Shown: positions 34,788 to 45,860 of the stretch, piece after piece
How the letters are laid out: every line of letters starts with the position of its first letter
Numbering within the stretch: the first letter of the stretch is position 1
Source of the DNA: Mycteria americana
Taxonomy: Eukaryota > Chordata > Aves > Ciconiiformes > Ciconiidae
DNA: 64,000 nucleotides
Direction: 5' to 3'
NCBI RefSeq assembly: GCF_035582795.1
Contig: NC_134373.1
Span: 19,108,501-19,172,500, forward strand
Program-made: the position numbers and the translations under genes
The notes under the pieces: model-generated
Told to the model about the DNA's origin: nothing
The model's database searches: none
The model's input: the letters and a program-made list of their open reading frames with translations, nothing else

Positions 34788-36204
34788 TCAAAACAAGGGA
34801 TTCCCAGTGAAATATTGGAGTCGATCTCTGTTCAGTTTCTTTTCTTTCATCCTTCGATTCTGGAACCAGATTTTAACTTGCCGGTCAGTAAGGTTGAGCA
34901 TTCTGGACAACTGCAGTCTTTTCTCTTTGTTTATGTACACGTTGAAGAAAAACTCCCGTTCCAGTTCTCTTATCTGATACTTGGTATAGGGACACCTCTT
35001 TTTCCTTGATCGCTGGGGAATTGCTGAAATTCAAGAGAGAAGAAACTGATTTATGCTGCTGCTACGAACATGCTCAGCTAGGCAGAGATCAGAGACTTTG
35101 ACAATATCCCATTGCCTGGAAAGCAGCCCTCTAGCAGTTCAAAAAAATATTCCTGGGGCTTTTGCTCTCTGGGTGACTTAGCAAGAAAGAGAATATTTCC
35201 CAACTTCTCCTTAAAAGAGAGCACTTCGAGCAATACAGAGAGATATTTAAATGGGCTGGAAAAATTCCAAGTTTCTCAAACTCCTCTCACACCCCCCCCC
35301 CGCCCCAAACAAACGAAGATCTTAAGCTCTAAACCGAAGGCAGCCCTGAGCATTACCTGTGAAATCTCCCCATCTCCCCCCCGCCAAATCAACAATTTAA
35401 TAACAATTAATATCCTCTTCCAAGAATACCTTAAGCCCACCTAAATTGGTTTCCTATCGTAAACACGCTTTACAACGGTAAAGGAAATCTTATAGGATAT
35501 ATAAAATCCTTTGGATGCTTATAAAATTGCACATAAAATGCGGCTTGACAAAGTGTTGGCCTTGTACTCTTGCCCCCAATTTACTACTGATACCTACCTG
35601 AACTGTTGCTCTTCTCTGCAACAGCCTCACCAGAAGGGGAATCGGCGCTGTGTGCTGGTGTCACTTTCTTCTCTTGGCTGGAAGGTGTTTTACTGCAAGT
35701 GCTGTTCTGGGCTTTCAAGTCGCCCTTGTCCGCGTCCCCTTCACCCTCGGAGTGCTGCTGGTACGGGGGTCCGGGGGCTGCCTCGTAAAACTGGTCGAAG
35801 CCTTGCGGCAGGATGCCGTTCCTCCCCACCGAGCTGTAGAAGTTGGAGGCGGCGGGAGACGGTCCGTGGTGGCCGCAGACAGGGTCCGTTTTGAATAACA
35901 TTTCCGTCCTCCTGTTCGCAGGCTGCAGAAAGTCTCTGTGCATCACCTCTTCAGCTGAGTAATAAGGAGCGTAACTGCCCCTATACTGCCATTTGCTGCG
36001 CTCTAATCCGTATTCCCTGAATGCTACTTCGCGCACAGGTTGGACATGAGGTAAATTAGAAGAATAAGGAAAAGTCATTTGACAGGACGACGATTGCGAC
36101 AAAAAAGAGGGTTTCGTCGAGAAATCTGAGGGTGAGACGTAATAAGCGCACCCTGGCAGATACATATTGGATGTGCCGTGACTGCAATCGTCAAACTCAG
36201 TCAT
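34788..36204 (-). CDS. HOXD11: HOXD11 homeodomain transcription factor (2 exons)
   Basis: AbdB-class Hox transcription factor of paralogue group 11, known for roles in sacral, zeugopod and kidney patterning. Exon 1 is 36204..35598 and exon 2 is 35023..34788, giving 280 aa. The start [19 protein letters not shown] is the group-11 N-terminus ([19 protein letters not shown]). Exon 1 also has the block [20 protein letters not shown]. Unlike mammalian HOXD11 it has no long alanine or glycine tracts. The donor is TTCAG|GTAGGT and the acceptor TTTCAG|CA, phase 1, joining as [13 protein letters not shown]. The homeodomain is about residues 208-267, and the tail is [13 protein letters not shown]. The TGA stop runs directly into an A-rich tract in the mRNA. 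The 574-nt intron is plain. The group-11 homeodomain signature [19 protein letters not shown] is intact. Identity is certain. Confidence 0.97.
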
Positions 36205-36372
36205 GTCTTCCTTTTTGCGATTGCAAGCAACCAGGAGGCTTCAATGCATTGAACAAGATCCATCTATTGCACAAGAGGGTTTGGACAGGATCAACTAAGA
36301 AAAAATCCCCACCGTGTGCTGACGTGCAATTCATCTTGATTGATTCTAGTGGTAATTATGTCACGTGACGCG
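36205..36372 (-). promoter_or_regulatory. HOXD11 5'UTR and proximal promoter motifs
   Basis: Upstream of the HOXD11 ATG are a composite PBX/HOX site TGATTGAT (36337-36344) and the palindromic E-box TCACGTGA (36361-36368, core 36362-36367), about 135-165 nt from the ATG. A TATA-like AGATATAAGG occurs farther up on the coding strand (about 36386-36395). Confidence 0.5.
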
Positions 36373-37990
36373 ATGTAGAAATGTCCTTATATCTATATCA
36401 GCCCCTCGGAAAGGCTCCCAAGATCTCTCCAAAGAGCCCTCCCAGCACGGAGAGACAGGCGAGCGCGGCGTTTGCACAAATATAGCCGCTTTTCCCCCTC
36501 ATCCCTCCGCCAGGCGATGAGACACACGTCGGTGGTGCGGCTGATCACCTGGGGCCGCGCCGCCCGGGCAGGCGCCTGCCCACCGCCGAGCCCGGCGCGG
36601 AGCCCCGCGGCGCGCAGCCCCCGCCCGCATCGCCGCCCAGCCCGCCCGGCCGCGGCCCTCCGCGGGCTCCGGGGGGACCGCGGCCGCCGTCGGGGAAGGC
36701 AGCCCTCGGAGCGCGGGGTGCGGGCGCCCTCGGCTCGGAAGCGTGCTCGCCCCTCGTCAGGGGCAGCGATGCTGGCTGGCCGCCGCTCAGGCAGGGGACG
36801 AGCGGGTGACGGTCCGCTCGGGAAAGCCAAGTCCCGTTCGCACGCTCCGGCGTCCGAGTGGATCTGGCCGCCCGGCTCCAGCGATCCACAGCTGGCATCA
36901 AAACCGGTCCCGAAATTCAAAGCCTGAGTCCCGATCGCCTCCCTTTCCCTCGCTTATAAGCCCAAACACTGCGCGCTTGTGCAAGGGCGCCAGAGACAAA
37001 CTGGAAGGAGAAACAGGCAAACAGAACATCTCTCAGTGGCCGGTTTTATGAACGGGAGACACTTTCGGGCTCTTCTGGAAAGCAAAGGGCTAGGGCAGGA
37101 AGAGAAGTCCACCAAGCACGGTTTCCTTGGGAAGCAGAGCAGCACACAAAGTGACCTCTGTTCCCGTGCCTCCAACTCCCACCAAAACGTTCATTTTCAT
37201 TGGAAGGGAAAAGCAGGCTTGGGAGCAGGCGACACGCACAACACCCGCCAGCCCCGCGGCCGCCCTGCCTTCGAGGGCTCATTTTTGCCAATTTTCTTTT
37301 TCTCCTTGAAATATGATTTTACATAGACGAGCACAAACCGGGTCACAAAGGCTGAAAAGAGAAGAGAATAAATAATACGCGCCAGCAATAGCCCTATGCT
37401 CGAGCAATTCCTCATTCCAGGAACGTTTGCCAGCTCTCTATGGGAATGCCTTTTTCCGCCACTGTACAGCATAGCCAGAGTAGCCCCGCCACATGCCGCT
37501 CTCCAAATAAACCCGAAATCTGGGCGAGCTCTCCACGCCGAGCAGGGTCGCCCCCCGCCGCCCAGGCGAGCCCCGGGCGCTCCGGCCAGGCGGCAGGCCC
37601 CAGATCACCTCCAAAAAGGCAGCCTCCGAGTCCCACAGCAAGCAGAGAGCCCGGCAGGTAGGGAACCGGCCCCCAAGCGCCGCGGGCAAGTGGGGGGAAG
37701 GCCCGGGGGCGCCCCGGCTCTGCCAGGCGGCCGTGCCCGCGGGGGGCTCGGCCAGGCGCCGGCTGCGCGCCCCGCGGCCCCGCCGCGACAGGCACCTCCT
37801 GCGCGCCCCCGGCTCCGCGCTGCGGAGAGGCTCCGGGGGCGGGAGCCCCGCAGCCCGGGCTGCGCCCCGCACCCTGCCCCCCGCCCCGCCGCCGCCACCG
37901 GCACGGCCCCTCGTGCCTCCCCCGGCCCCCCGGAGCAGGCGAGGGCTGCCCAAGGGGCTTCCACACCGCAGCCCAGCTTGCCCTCTGTAA
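36373..37990. other. HOXD11-HOXD12 gap, CpG-rich part
   Basis: Two GC-rich islands (about 36530-36760 and 37530-37960) with compositional ORFs on both strands and no family resemblance. The human Polycomb-recruiting D11.12 element lies between HOXD11 and HOXD12; these islands are positional candidates only. Confidence 0.45.
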
Positions 37991-40900
37991 ACAGCAAAAG
38001 ACCAAAGCCAGGCAGATAAGATGAAACTCAGTCCTTCCCCCCCGCCCTTCTTTCCTTTTTTCTTTCCTGTGTACAGGATGGTATTTTTTGCCCTGGTGCC
38101 TCGCTCCCAAACCACCTCCAACGCCACACATTGCTCCCAGCAGATAGGCTCTCGCAAGTTATCACTAGAAATCAAGGCACAAAACCACCATTCCCTCCTT
38201 TTATCGGTAACTTTCGAGCCCTCTCGGTTCTGCTGCAACACATGAACAACCTTCTAAAAATGATGTCTGCGCAGTTAAAATGGCTCCTGTGTCACTTACC
38301 ACCCTGAGCTTGCAGCAGAGCAGGGCAGGGATCCGTCTGGATTGTGCCCCCAGGTTTCTGATCGCCTATCTCATCAGGAGAGATGGCTCTCGGAACCTAT
38401 GGAGCTTCATTTTCTTTACCGTTCAAACAACTAATTACGCCTTAGCCAGAATCCTTCACCTTCCTTTCGATGCAGCAAGCCTAGCATCAATTAAATTTTG
38501 GCGCAGGAGCCAACCGGTTTCAACTAATTCAAGTTCAAAGACATGGCGACGATTTGTTAATACGAAAACAGCCCTTTTAGGAAACAGTCCCTTAAAAAGC
38601 CATCTAATTTGGGGAATGTGAGACCAATATCGCAGCCGAGACCCCGCTGGAATACGGCAGAGCTGGGGGTCCCCGCCTGCCAGGGCGTTTTCACCCTGGG
38701 GTCGGTTCCCAGCCCAGATCTGAGCATTACATATCCCCCCCCCCCTTTTTTTTTTTTGCCTTACGCAGATGAAATAGCATCGAAACATAAACGCACATCA
38801 AATACACAGTCAGGCGAATACTTTACCGTTAGGCGTCTTGAAAGGTCTGCAACCGTTGCCTGGAATTACCAAGTATTCGGGTCCAAGTGACATTTCCAAA
38901 AGCCCTCGGTGGAAATTAAGGAGACTTGCACAAGATGCGGGGTTAACGCTGCGCCCAGTCCGGCCGGAGGAGATGCGGTATTTTCGTGCCACCCAAGATA
39001 AGACACTAACTTGACCTTAACTTTGTTATGGCGCCCTGAGTATCTGGAGAACGTGAACAGACACTGTCTGGCAGCTCTCGTAAAAACCGACTGGAGAAGA
39101 GATTCTGAGTCATTTCATTTATTGCCACTACAGTTCTGCAAGAAAGCTTTTCCTCCCTGCCAAACTTTAATTATTTATGCTCTTTTAGGAAGCACAAAGG
39201 CATCCAGAGCCGTTCCCAACAAGCCGAGTTGCATTTGCAGCCTTATCAAACGAGGAGGAATGGAGAGCCCCCTCGGAAGGGCTTTATCACGTTTAGGCTG
39301 CGGTCGGAATGCAAAGATGTTTATGTTGGAGTAAATAAAGGGATGGATGGTCGCCTGCATGCTGCGGGGGGACGCGGGCGTGGGCGCAGCAAGCGGGTGC
39401 CCGCTGCTCCCCCCGCACCGCATGCACCCACAAAGCCGGGGCAGGGGGCGAAATGCAGCGGGAAGGACACCCGGAGCAATCCAGCCGGAGGGCGTGGGGT
39501 ACATCCACCTCACTCGGGTGCATCTCCCGCACGCCCACCCGGCGTGCCGCACACGCGTGTGCAGACATGTGCCCACGGGGCGGCTGAGGCGGGTGTGCGC
39601 AGGCAGAGCCGCACAGGCGGGGCGCGCCCCGTGTCTGCAGCTCTGCCACACGCGTGTGTGCCTCCCCACACGCCCGGAGAGCCTGTCGTCGCCCGCTGCT
39701 TCAGAGGAACAGCTGAAACCTGGAGTATGGGCACGCGTGAAATCATGCACCATTTTCTCCCGCCTGTGTGTCCATGCACAGTGTGCGCCCGCAAATATCT
39801 ACGTCTGTGTCTGCGCACACGGTTACACACAACGGGCGCTGCTGAAATAAGTGCATCTGTGTATATACAGGCACGTACACACACACACAATACACGTACT
39901 TTTGCATCACGACGCATTTTAGATCCTACCTCCTCTGTTTTTTCTCCTTTCGTGGGCGGTTTGGACTAGAAGCTTTACAATAAGCCATCGTCGGGGATCA
40001 GATACGTTTAGTCAAGAATACATTGCCTTTCGCATCTTTTCACCCGAGGTTCCTCTTCGGATTTCACATCACCCGTGTAATGAAGGGACTGGTTGTACTG
40101 GGGCGGGTTAGGACAGGGACGGACGGCATAAAGGGTCCATTTCTCATGGACTGTAGCCGGCCGAATAGTATTCCAGGAGGGAATAAGAAAAGGGGCTTTA
40201 TCTGGTTTTTGCTTTTCTCCTGGCTTGCATCATTGGGGTTGCTTCTAGTTTTTTTAATTAGGGAAATGCTACTGAATGAAGAGACTTTTATTGTCCGCAA
40301 TGCGCCAGCTCCCAGCACAGGGGCTGAATGCCTCCAAGATGCGGAGGGACCCAGGGGTGGTGCCTCTGGCTGTAGGTGGCTAGGTGTGTGTCCCCTTCCC
40401 TCGGGGAGCTCTCACCCGGCGCTGCTTCGCCTCCGCGTTTCCACTGGCAGTCACCCCGCCATAAGCGAGGTAGGTTTTTGTCTGCATTGGACAAGGCGGT
40501 AAGGGTGGCCATTCTGGACGGCGAGAAATGCACCTCCAAGTTGGGCTGGTTTTCCTTCTCCCTCCCGAAACGCCACCCGGGCGTTACCTTTGGGGCTCTC
40601 TGGAAGCTTTGGGGAAGATGGCTGCATTTCTGCCCTCCTAGAAATCCGGCATTTACCTCCAAAATCATCTGGACCACCGTGCCCTTGCCAGCAGCACTTG
40701 CAAGCAAACGAGCGGGTAGGAGCAAAGTTCCAATATGCCCCTTTATGAAATAATGAGTTTAGTGCCTTCAGGAAGGCAATAGGCCCGTGTAAATAGGTAG
40801 CTGCTTTGTGCCGTTCCTTGCGGTTGTTCAGCCTTGTTGCATACGCCCCGAACAACCATATCTGAGCCCACTTTATATACCAGAAAATAACGCAGGCTGC

Positions 40901-42159
40901 GCCAGCGTAATTATTATTACTGTTGGGAGAGGCAACCCAAGGCTTTGCGTGTGGAAACGCCTCTTCATTAGAAACAGATTTAGGTGGAAATTGCAGCCAA
41001 ACGGCGTTTTAATCCGGACCTAAAATTCCGTGAGATCTTTTTTTTATTTTCTGCAGTATCGGACCAAGGCAGTATCTAGCATTTCCCCTGGCTCTGCAGC
41101 TCCGGCCAGCCTGACTGCTCTGGTGCTGCAGAGGCTGGAGGCTCCCGGCAGAGAAAGCCTGTCAGCAAGATGCGGGCAAAATGGATTTCACTCTCGTCCT
41201 AAAACAAGAACCAAACGGCTCGGGCAATGCTCCCAGCCCCTCTGGTTGGGTTATCCTCTGAGGTTTGCATCTGGGCAAAAATCCGAAAGCGTTCCCCCCT
41301 TTCCCTCATAAAAACCTCTGCGGGAACGGCCGTGGGGACGGCCTCACAAAATAACCAAACCCACCAAAACCTCCGGGCTCTCCCCTCTCCTGCGCCTGCA
41401 GCACCTCGGGGTGAGAGGGGGGCCCCGGCTCCCCCCAGCCCTGCCCCAGCCCGGGCCCCTGCCCCGGCCCCGGCCCCGGCCTCGGCCCCCCCGCTCTCCT
41501 CCGCCTGTTTGTTTGGGGCAGCGCTTGGACAAGGCCAAAGTCAGCGGCGCTGGCAGGGCAGGGCTCGGCCCGGCCACCTGGGGCGGCACCGGCGGCGGCG
41601 GCGCCGCGATGGCCGCCCGCGCCGGCCGCCCGCGCCCGGCTCCGCGGCCCCCTCTGCCGCCGCGGGACGCCGCGCTGCCCCGGGGCCGGCTGGCGGAGGG
41701 CGGGGGAGGGGCGGAGGGCGCTTCTTCCCGAGGGGGGAACCTCTCCTCCGTGCCCGCAGCAGCCCGGCCCGCGCCCCGGGCCGCGGCCCCCCCGGCGGGC
41801 ACACGGGGCTCCCCTGCGCCCGCGCCCCTGCCGTCGAGGCGGGCAGCCGCAAGCGGGGCGGCGGGAGCGGCCGCCGACGCCGCGGAGCCGGCGCGCAGGT
41901 TACGCGCGGGCCTTGCGCGGTGTCACGTGCCCTCTCCGCCGGGCTGCGGCCGGGTCCGCAGCGCCGGGCGGGGGTGGGAGGAAGAAAAAGCGGAAAGAAA
42001 AAGGTTTATTTGTGAACCACTTTCCCCCATGGCTGCTGGAGCAGGTTACTCCAAACCACAGAACAAGCCGGCGCCGCAGGCTCGCCCTGGCGTGGAGGGC
42101 AGAGGCTGAAGGGAGCCGCCGGGACTCACAGAGCTGACGTCTTTACTAGGCGTTATTCC
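37991..42159. other. HOXD11-HOXD12 gap, remainder
   Basis: Mixed DNA without a supported gene. YY1-type motifs lie at 38277-38284 (AAAATGGC) and 40615-40622 (AAGATGGC). A weak CTCF-like match lies at 39438-39451 (plus). AT-richer unique blocks at 38395-38600, 39000-39200 and 40740-40900 are candidate conserved elements. Positions 41390-41960 form a CpG-rich island just 3' of HOXD12, with compositional ORFs. Confidence 0.45.
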
Positions 42160-42165
42160 TTTATT
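42160..42165 (-). terminator. Candidate HOXD12 poly(A) signal
   Basis: AATAAA on the coding strand about 343 nt after the HOXD12 stop. Another lies at 42005-42010. Confidence 0.45.
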
Positions 42166-42507
42166 TTGCTGCGAAATGGTGTTTACATACAGATAAAAGA
42201 AATCGATTTTAGTTTAGCACCGCTCGTTCTCCGGGGAAAGAGAGGGTAAGAAGCAGGAGAAAATCTATATAAAAGGAGAAAGAAGGGTAAAAAGCTGATA
42301 ATAGGGGTTTCCGTGCTGGTCTGGCTTGTCGTCTTCCTTTTGGCTAGGAACTCGGCGTTCGCCAATTTAGGCAGGGATCCTACGCGTTTCGAGAACTCGG
42401 TTTAAATGGTAAAAACCCACACTCCCCGCGTTTCACTCGCGAATACGCTCTACTCTAGGGGTGAACACTCCGGGCACAAGTTCATGCAGGAACGGGCGGA
42501 CTCTGCT

Positions 42508-43574
42508 CTAGTACATAGAAAGCGCCTGCTCACGCATTACTACTCTTTTCTTTTTCATCCGCCGGTTTTGAAACCAAATTTTAACTTGCTGATCGCTTAA
42601 ATTCAGTCTGTTCGATAGTTCTTTCCTCTTCTGTCGGTTAATAAACTCATTGAGGAGAAACTCGTTTTCCAATTCAGCAATTTGTTGTTTTGTGTAAGGT
42701 TTCCGTTTCTTTCTTGATCTCCCCTGGGTGGGACACCAAGGCAAACCTACAACAAACACGTCGATAATTTAGCGGATCAGGTCTGGATATGACAGAGAAT
42801 ACGCAAAAAACCCGCAAGACAACAGGGCTAAACTAGGTCGGCAAACCTGGCAAAGCACATCTGACAGCACAAATTCTATCTACCGCCGAGTCGGATTAAG
42901 CGATTATCGCTCCGAATGGGTTGCAGGGGGGTTACAAAGCAATTACAGGCATCGTTTAGAAAGCAAGTATCGCTAGGTCGCCTCTAACTAAAGCGAGATA
43001 TTTAAGGCATACCATCCTGCACTGAAGGTCTGAGGCATGACTGGACTGCTGCGGGTTGAACTGTCAGGTTCAAGTTGACGGAATTCTTGATGTCCTCCTT
43101 TAAGCTGGACGTGCAGGAATTCACTTCAAAAAGAGCAGCCGAGCCATGCAAACTTCTCTGCAGGCTCGAGTGGTCATACTTTACGGGCTTTAAGTTGGCT
43201 GCGTGAGTAACAGTTGGGTCATTTGCAAAAGATTGCCTCTGCCTGCATCTCTCCTCTTGTTTGGAGCTCGCATCGTGGGCGTAATATTTATTGTTGTCTT
43301 CCAGGCACTCTTTGTTGCCGTTGGAGCTGATGTTGATTGGAACGGAGCCGGGGAGGTACGGCTGCGCCGCGCCGCTGAACGCGTGGCTCTGCGGCTGGGC
43401 TGCGCACGAACTTGAGCAAGTCCACGGGATCGAGCTCCGGGGGTAGGAAATGGTGGGCAGAGCCGCCAATTGACTGCCATTAGCCCGCAAATTAGGAAAA
43501 TAAAAGGAATCTGGAGATTGCAAATTCAAGAGAGAACCAACGTAGCCAGATCTGTAGAGACTGCGATCACACAT
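42508..43574 (-). CDS. HOXD12: HOXD12 homeodomain transcription factor (2 exons)
   Basis: AbdB-class Hox transcription factor of paralogue group 12, active in distal limb and genital patterning. Exon 1 is 43574..43013 and exon 2 is 42746..42508, giving 266 aa. The ATG at 43574 starts [19 protein letters not shown], which aligns with the mammalian MCERSLYR start. The frame remains open upstream through two TTG codons, which are not likely starts. Conserved blocks are [21 protein letters not shown] and [18 protein letters not shown]; the middle of exon 1 is diverged from mammals. The donor is GATG|GTATGC and the acceptor TTGTAG|GT, phase 1, joining as [10 protein letters not shown]. The homeodomain is about residues 198-257 ([12 protein letters not shown] to RRMKKKRVV), and the tail is MREQALSMY. 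The intron is only 266 nt. Presence of a full HOXD12 argues against snakes and other lineages that lost the gene. Confidence 0.96.
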
Positions 43575-43860
43575 TTCCAACAAAGGACTTCAGCTGTTCT
43601 TACAGCAGTATTTAGTTACAACAGGGAATAAGCGGAAAGCCTGAAACGATTGGACGAAACTTTGCAGACAGGTTCTTCAAAGCCGGTAATTTCAGCACCG
43701 CCTCCAGCCACCGAGCCACAGAGTCCCCCCTTTTTTCTCCCTTCTCTTCCCCCCCCCCCCCTTTTTTAAAAGTCTTATGATAACACTTGAAATATGAAAA
43801 TACCGACCTCGCAAGGGGGAGGGGAAAACATGGTCTCCGCTTCTATAAAAGTGGCCGGGG
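43575..43860 (-). promoter_or_regulatory. HOXD12 5'UTR and upstream promoter region
   Basis: CCAAT on the coding strand at 43649-43653, about 75 nt upstream of the ATG. No TATA box is obvious on the minus strand. A canonical TATAAAAG is present at 43844-43851 on the plus strand. C and T homopolymers occupy about 43750-43768. Confidence 0.4.
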
Positions 43861-45210
43861 CTGGCTGGCAAAGCTGCGGCGCTGGCGGAAAGATGAGAGG
43901 AAAACAAACATTTGCAGAGTTGCCGAGGGGACGGGGCAGCCCCGGGCGCAGCCCCCGGCCGGCGGTGCCCCCCGCCTGGCACCACCCCCCGGCCGGCAGC
44001 CCCCGCAGGGCCAGCCGCCCTGCGCCGGGCAGCTGCCGGGGCGAAACCTACACCGGCGATCAGAGCGTGCACCGCGGGCTGGGAGTAACCTACGATGGCT
44101 CCTTCCCACTATGGGGAAGGAGATGCGACTGTTTCGGGCACAGGGAGGTATTTCTGCCCCTGTACAGAGGAGTACACCTTGTGCGCGCGCGTGTGTGCGC
44201 GCAGAACATGTATTTTGCCCGTTTTATATACGCGTTTGTTTTAATTGCGAGCAACATGATATGTATCTGCATATGCTTGCAATTAAAATCTTAATTGATC
44301 GGATATTACCAGGATCGTCATTCTGGTGCACTAATGACTAGTATTCTCTTAGGTCCGCACGTCTGCCCTTTTTACCCCTTTTACCTTTCATCTTCGCTCA
44401 GCAGCGAAGACAAGTTTTTAAACAACGCTTCTAAAACTCGGGGTTTATTTTGTCTTTAAAATACAATCAAACATCAACAAACCGAGAATAACAACAGCAA
44501 CAACACGGAATTACTTGAGCAACCCGCCGAGATAAAAAAAAAAAATAAATAGAATCGAAAGACTGCGAGAAAGAAAATGCCCGGGTCGGCTCTGCAGCAG
44601 AGCGGATGTGAGTGCAGCGGTGGGCAGAGCAGTCAGCCTCAGCTGGGTACCCCGCTGCTGTCTCCCAAGTTGCGTATGAGGAATCTTTCTCCCCTGACAA
44701 GACAATCATCCCTTACAGCGTTATTACAGTGTTATTTGGGGGGGGGGGTGTTACATATTTTTACGTTTTTGAGAGATCAAACGAGAGCCCAGTTATTCCG
44801 TTATCTCTCCCATTTCCCCGTAGCACCGGAGTAAGCACGACTGAAACCGTATCTGAGAGCATCCTCACAGGAGGTTGCTCGCGTCCTTTCCCAAACCCAC
44901 GGGTCGGGAGACCGTGAACTTCCCACGGAGGTAAGCCGAGGCCCCGTGTGCTGCACCCAAAGACCTCCGCGACGGGCCAAGCGGCTGGAGGTCTCGGGGA
45001 GCAGCACCCCGCTAGAGCCCAGCCGAGCTCCGCGGCGGCGGCGGGCACCGCGCTCCCAGCCCGCTCCGGCACCGCCGCCCCGCAGCCCCGCGGGAGGCGG
45101 TGGAGGCCCGTCCGTCGCCCGGACCGGGCGTTTCTGCCCTCGGCCTCTTTTCCAAGAGGATCTCCCCTGGTCTGAGCGAGCCCAGCTTCAAGCAGAGTCT
45201 TAGCGCCCGG
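43861..45210. other. HOXD12-HOXD13 gap, HOXD12 side
   Basis: GC-rich pieces (43915-44060, 44920-45140) separated by AT-rich unique sequence. ORFs are compositional. No gene is supported. Confidence 0.45.
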
Positions 45211-45860
45211 ACTTCGCCACTTTCATTACCTCGGTTAAAAACTTGAACCTGGGTAACAGGTAGGGTTAATTTTCGGTGTTATTGTCCTGTTAATCATAGT
45301 TTTAGTCTTGGCTTTATTTCTACGCCGAGATCAGAGACGCTGCCCCTTTTGACATTCTCTTAATCAAATTCATCTTTCTGCTTAATGGGAAATTGGGGTA
45401 AATTCTGCAGTAATTTCATTGCCCTGCAAGAAATCTTTAAATGATTGCTCTCTCCTAGACCACACAGGACCACACAAGCACCGCTGGAGGATATTACTGA
45501 CCACTGCCTTTAATTTTTATTGTTTGAGTTATGTCTACCAATTGAATCTCCCTCTTATTAGCTTGCTTGTTTTCTGCTTTTTTTCTCCCCAAGAGGATGG
45601 GTAGTAGTTTCTTTTCATAATCACCATTTACGAAAAAGCTGACTCTGATTTTCGGTTCTCGGAAGACAGGAGGAACGTTTTGTTTTCAAAGACTATATTT
45701 TTGCCCGCAATAAACACAAGGAATGGATGTGAGTTCCCAGTTACCGGAAAGAAAGGTGACACTTCAAACTAACTTTTATGGGGTTAGAGAAAACAGAGCT
45801 TTCAATTAATGCTCAACTCATCTGTAATTGCTAATTAATACCGCGAAAAAATATGAAAAG
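45211..45860. other. AT-rich candidate conserved noncoding block
   Basis: About 650 bp of unique AT-rich DNA with many homeodomain cores (GGTTAATTTTCGG, TGTTAATCATAG, TCTTAATCAAATTC, GCTAATTAATACC). It lies midway between HOXD12 and HOXD13. No convincing ORF is present. Enhancer-like by composition only. Confidence 0.4.

Noticed and set aside
43575-43583. HOXD12 start at 43583
   Set aside because: That codon is TTG. The first in-frame ATG, at 43574, aligns with the mammalian start.
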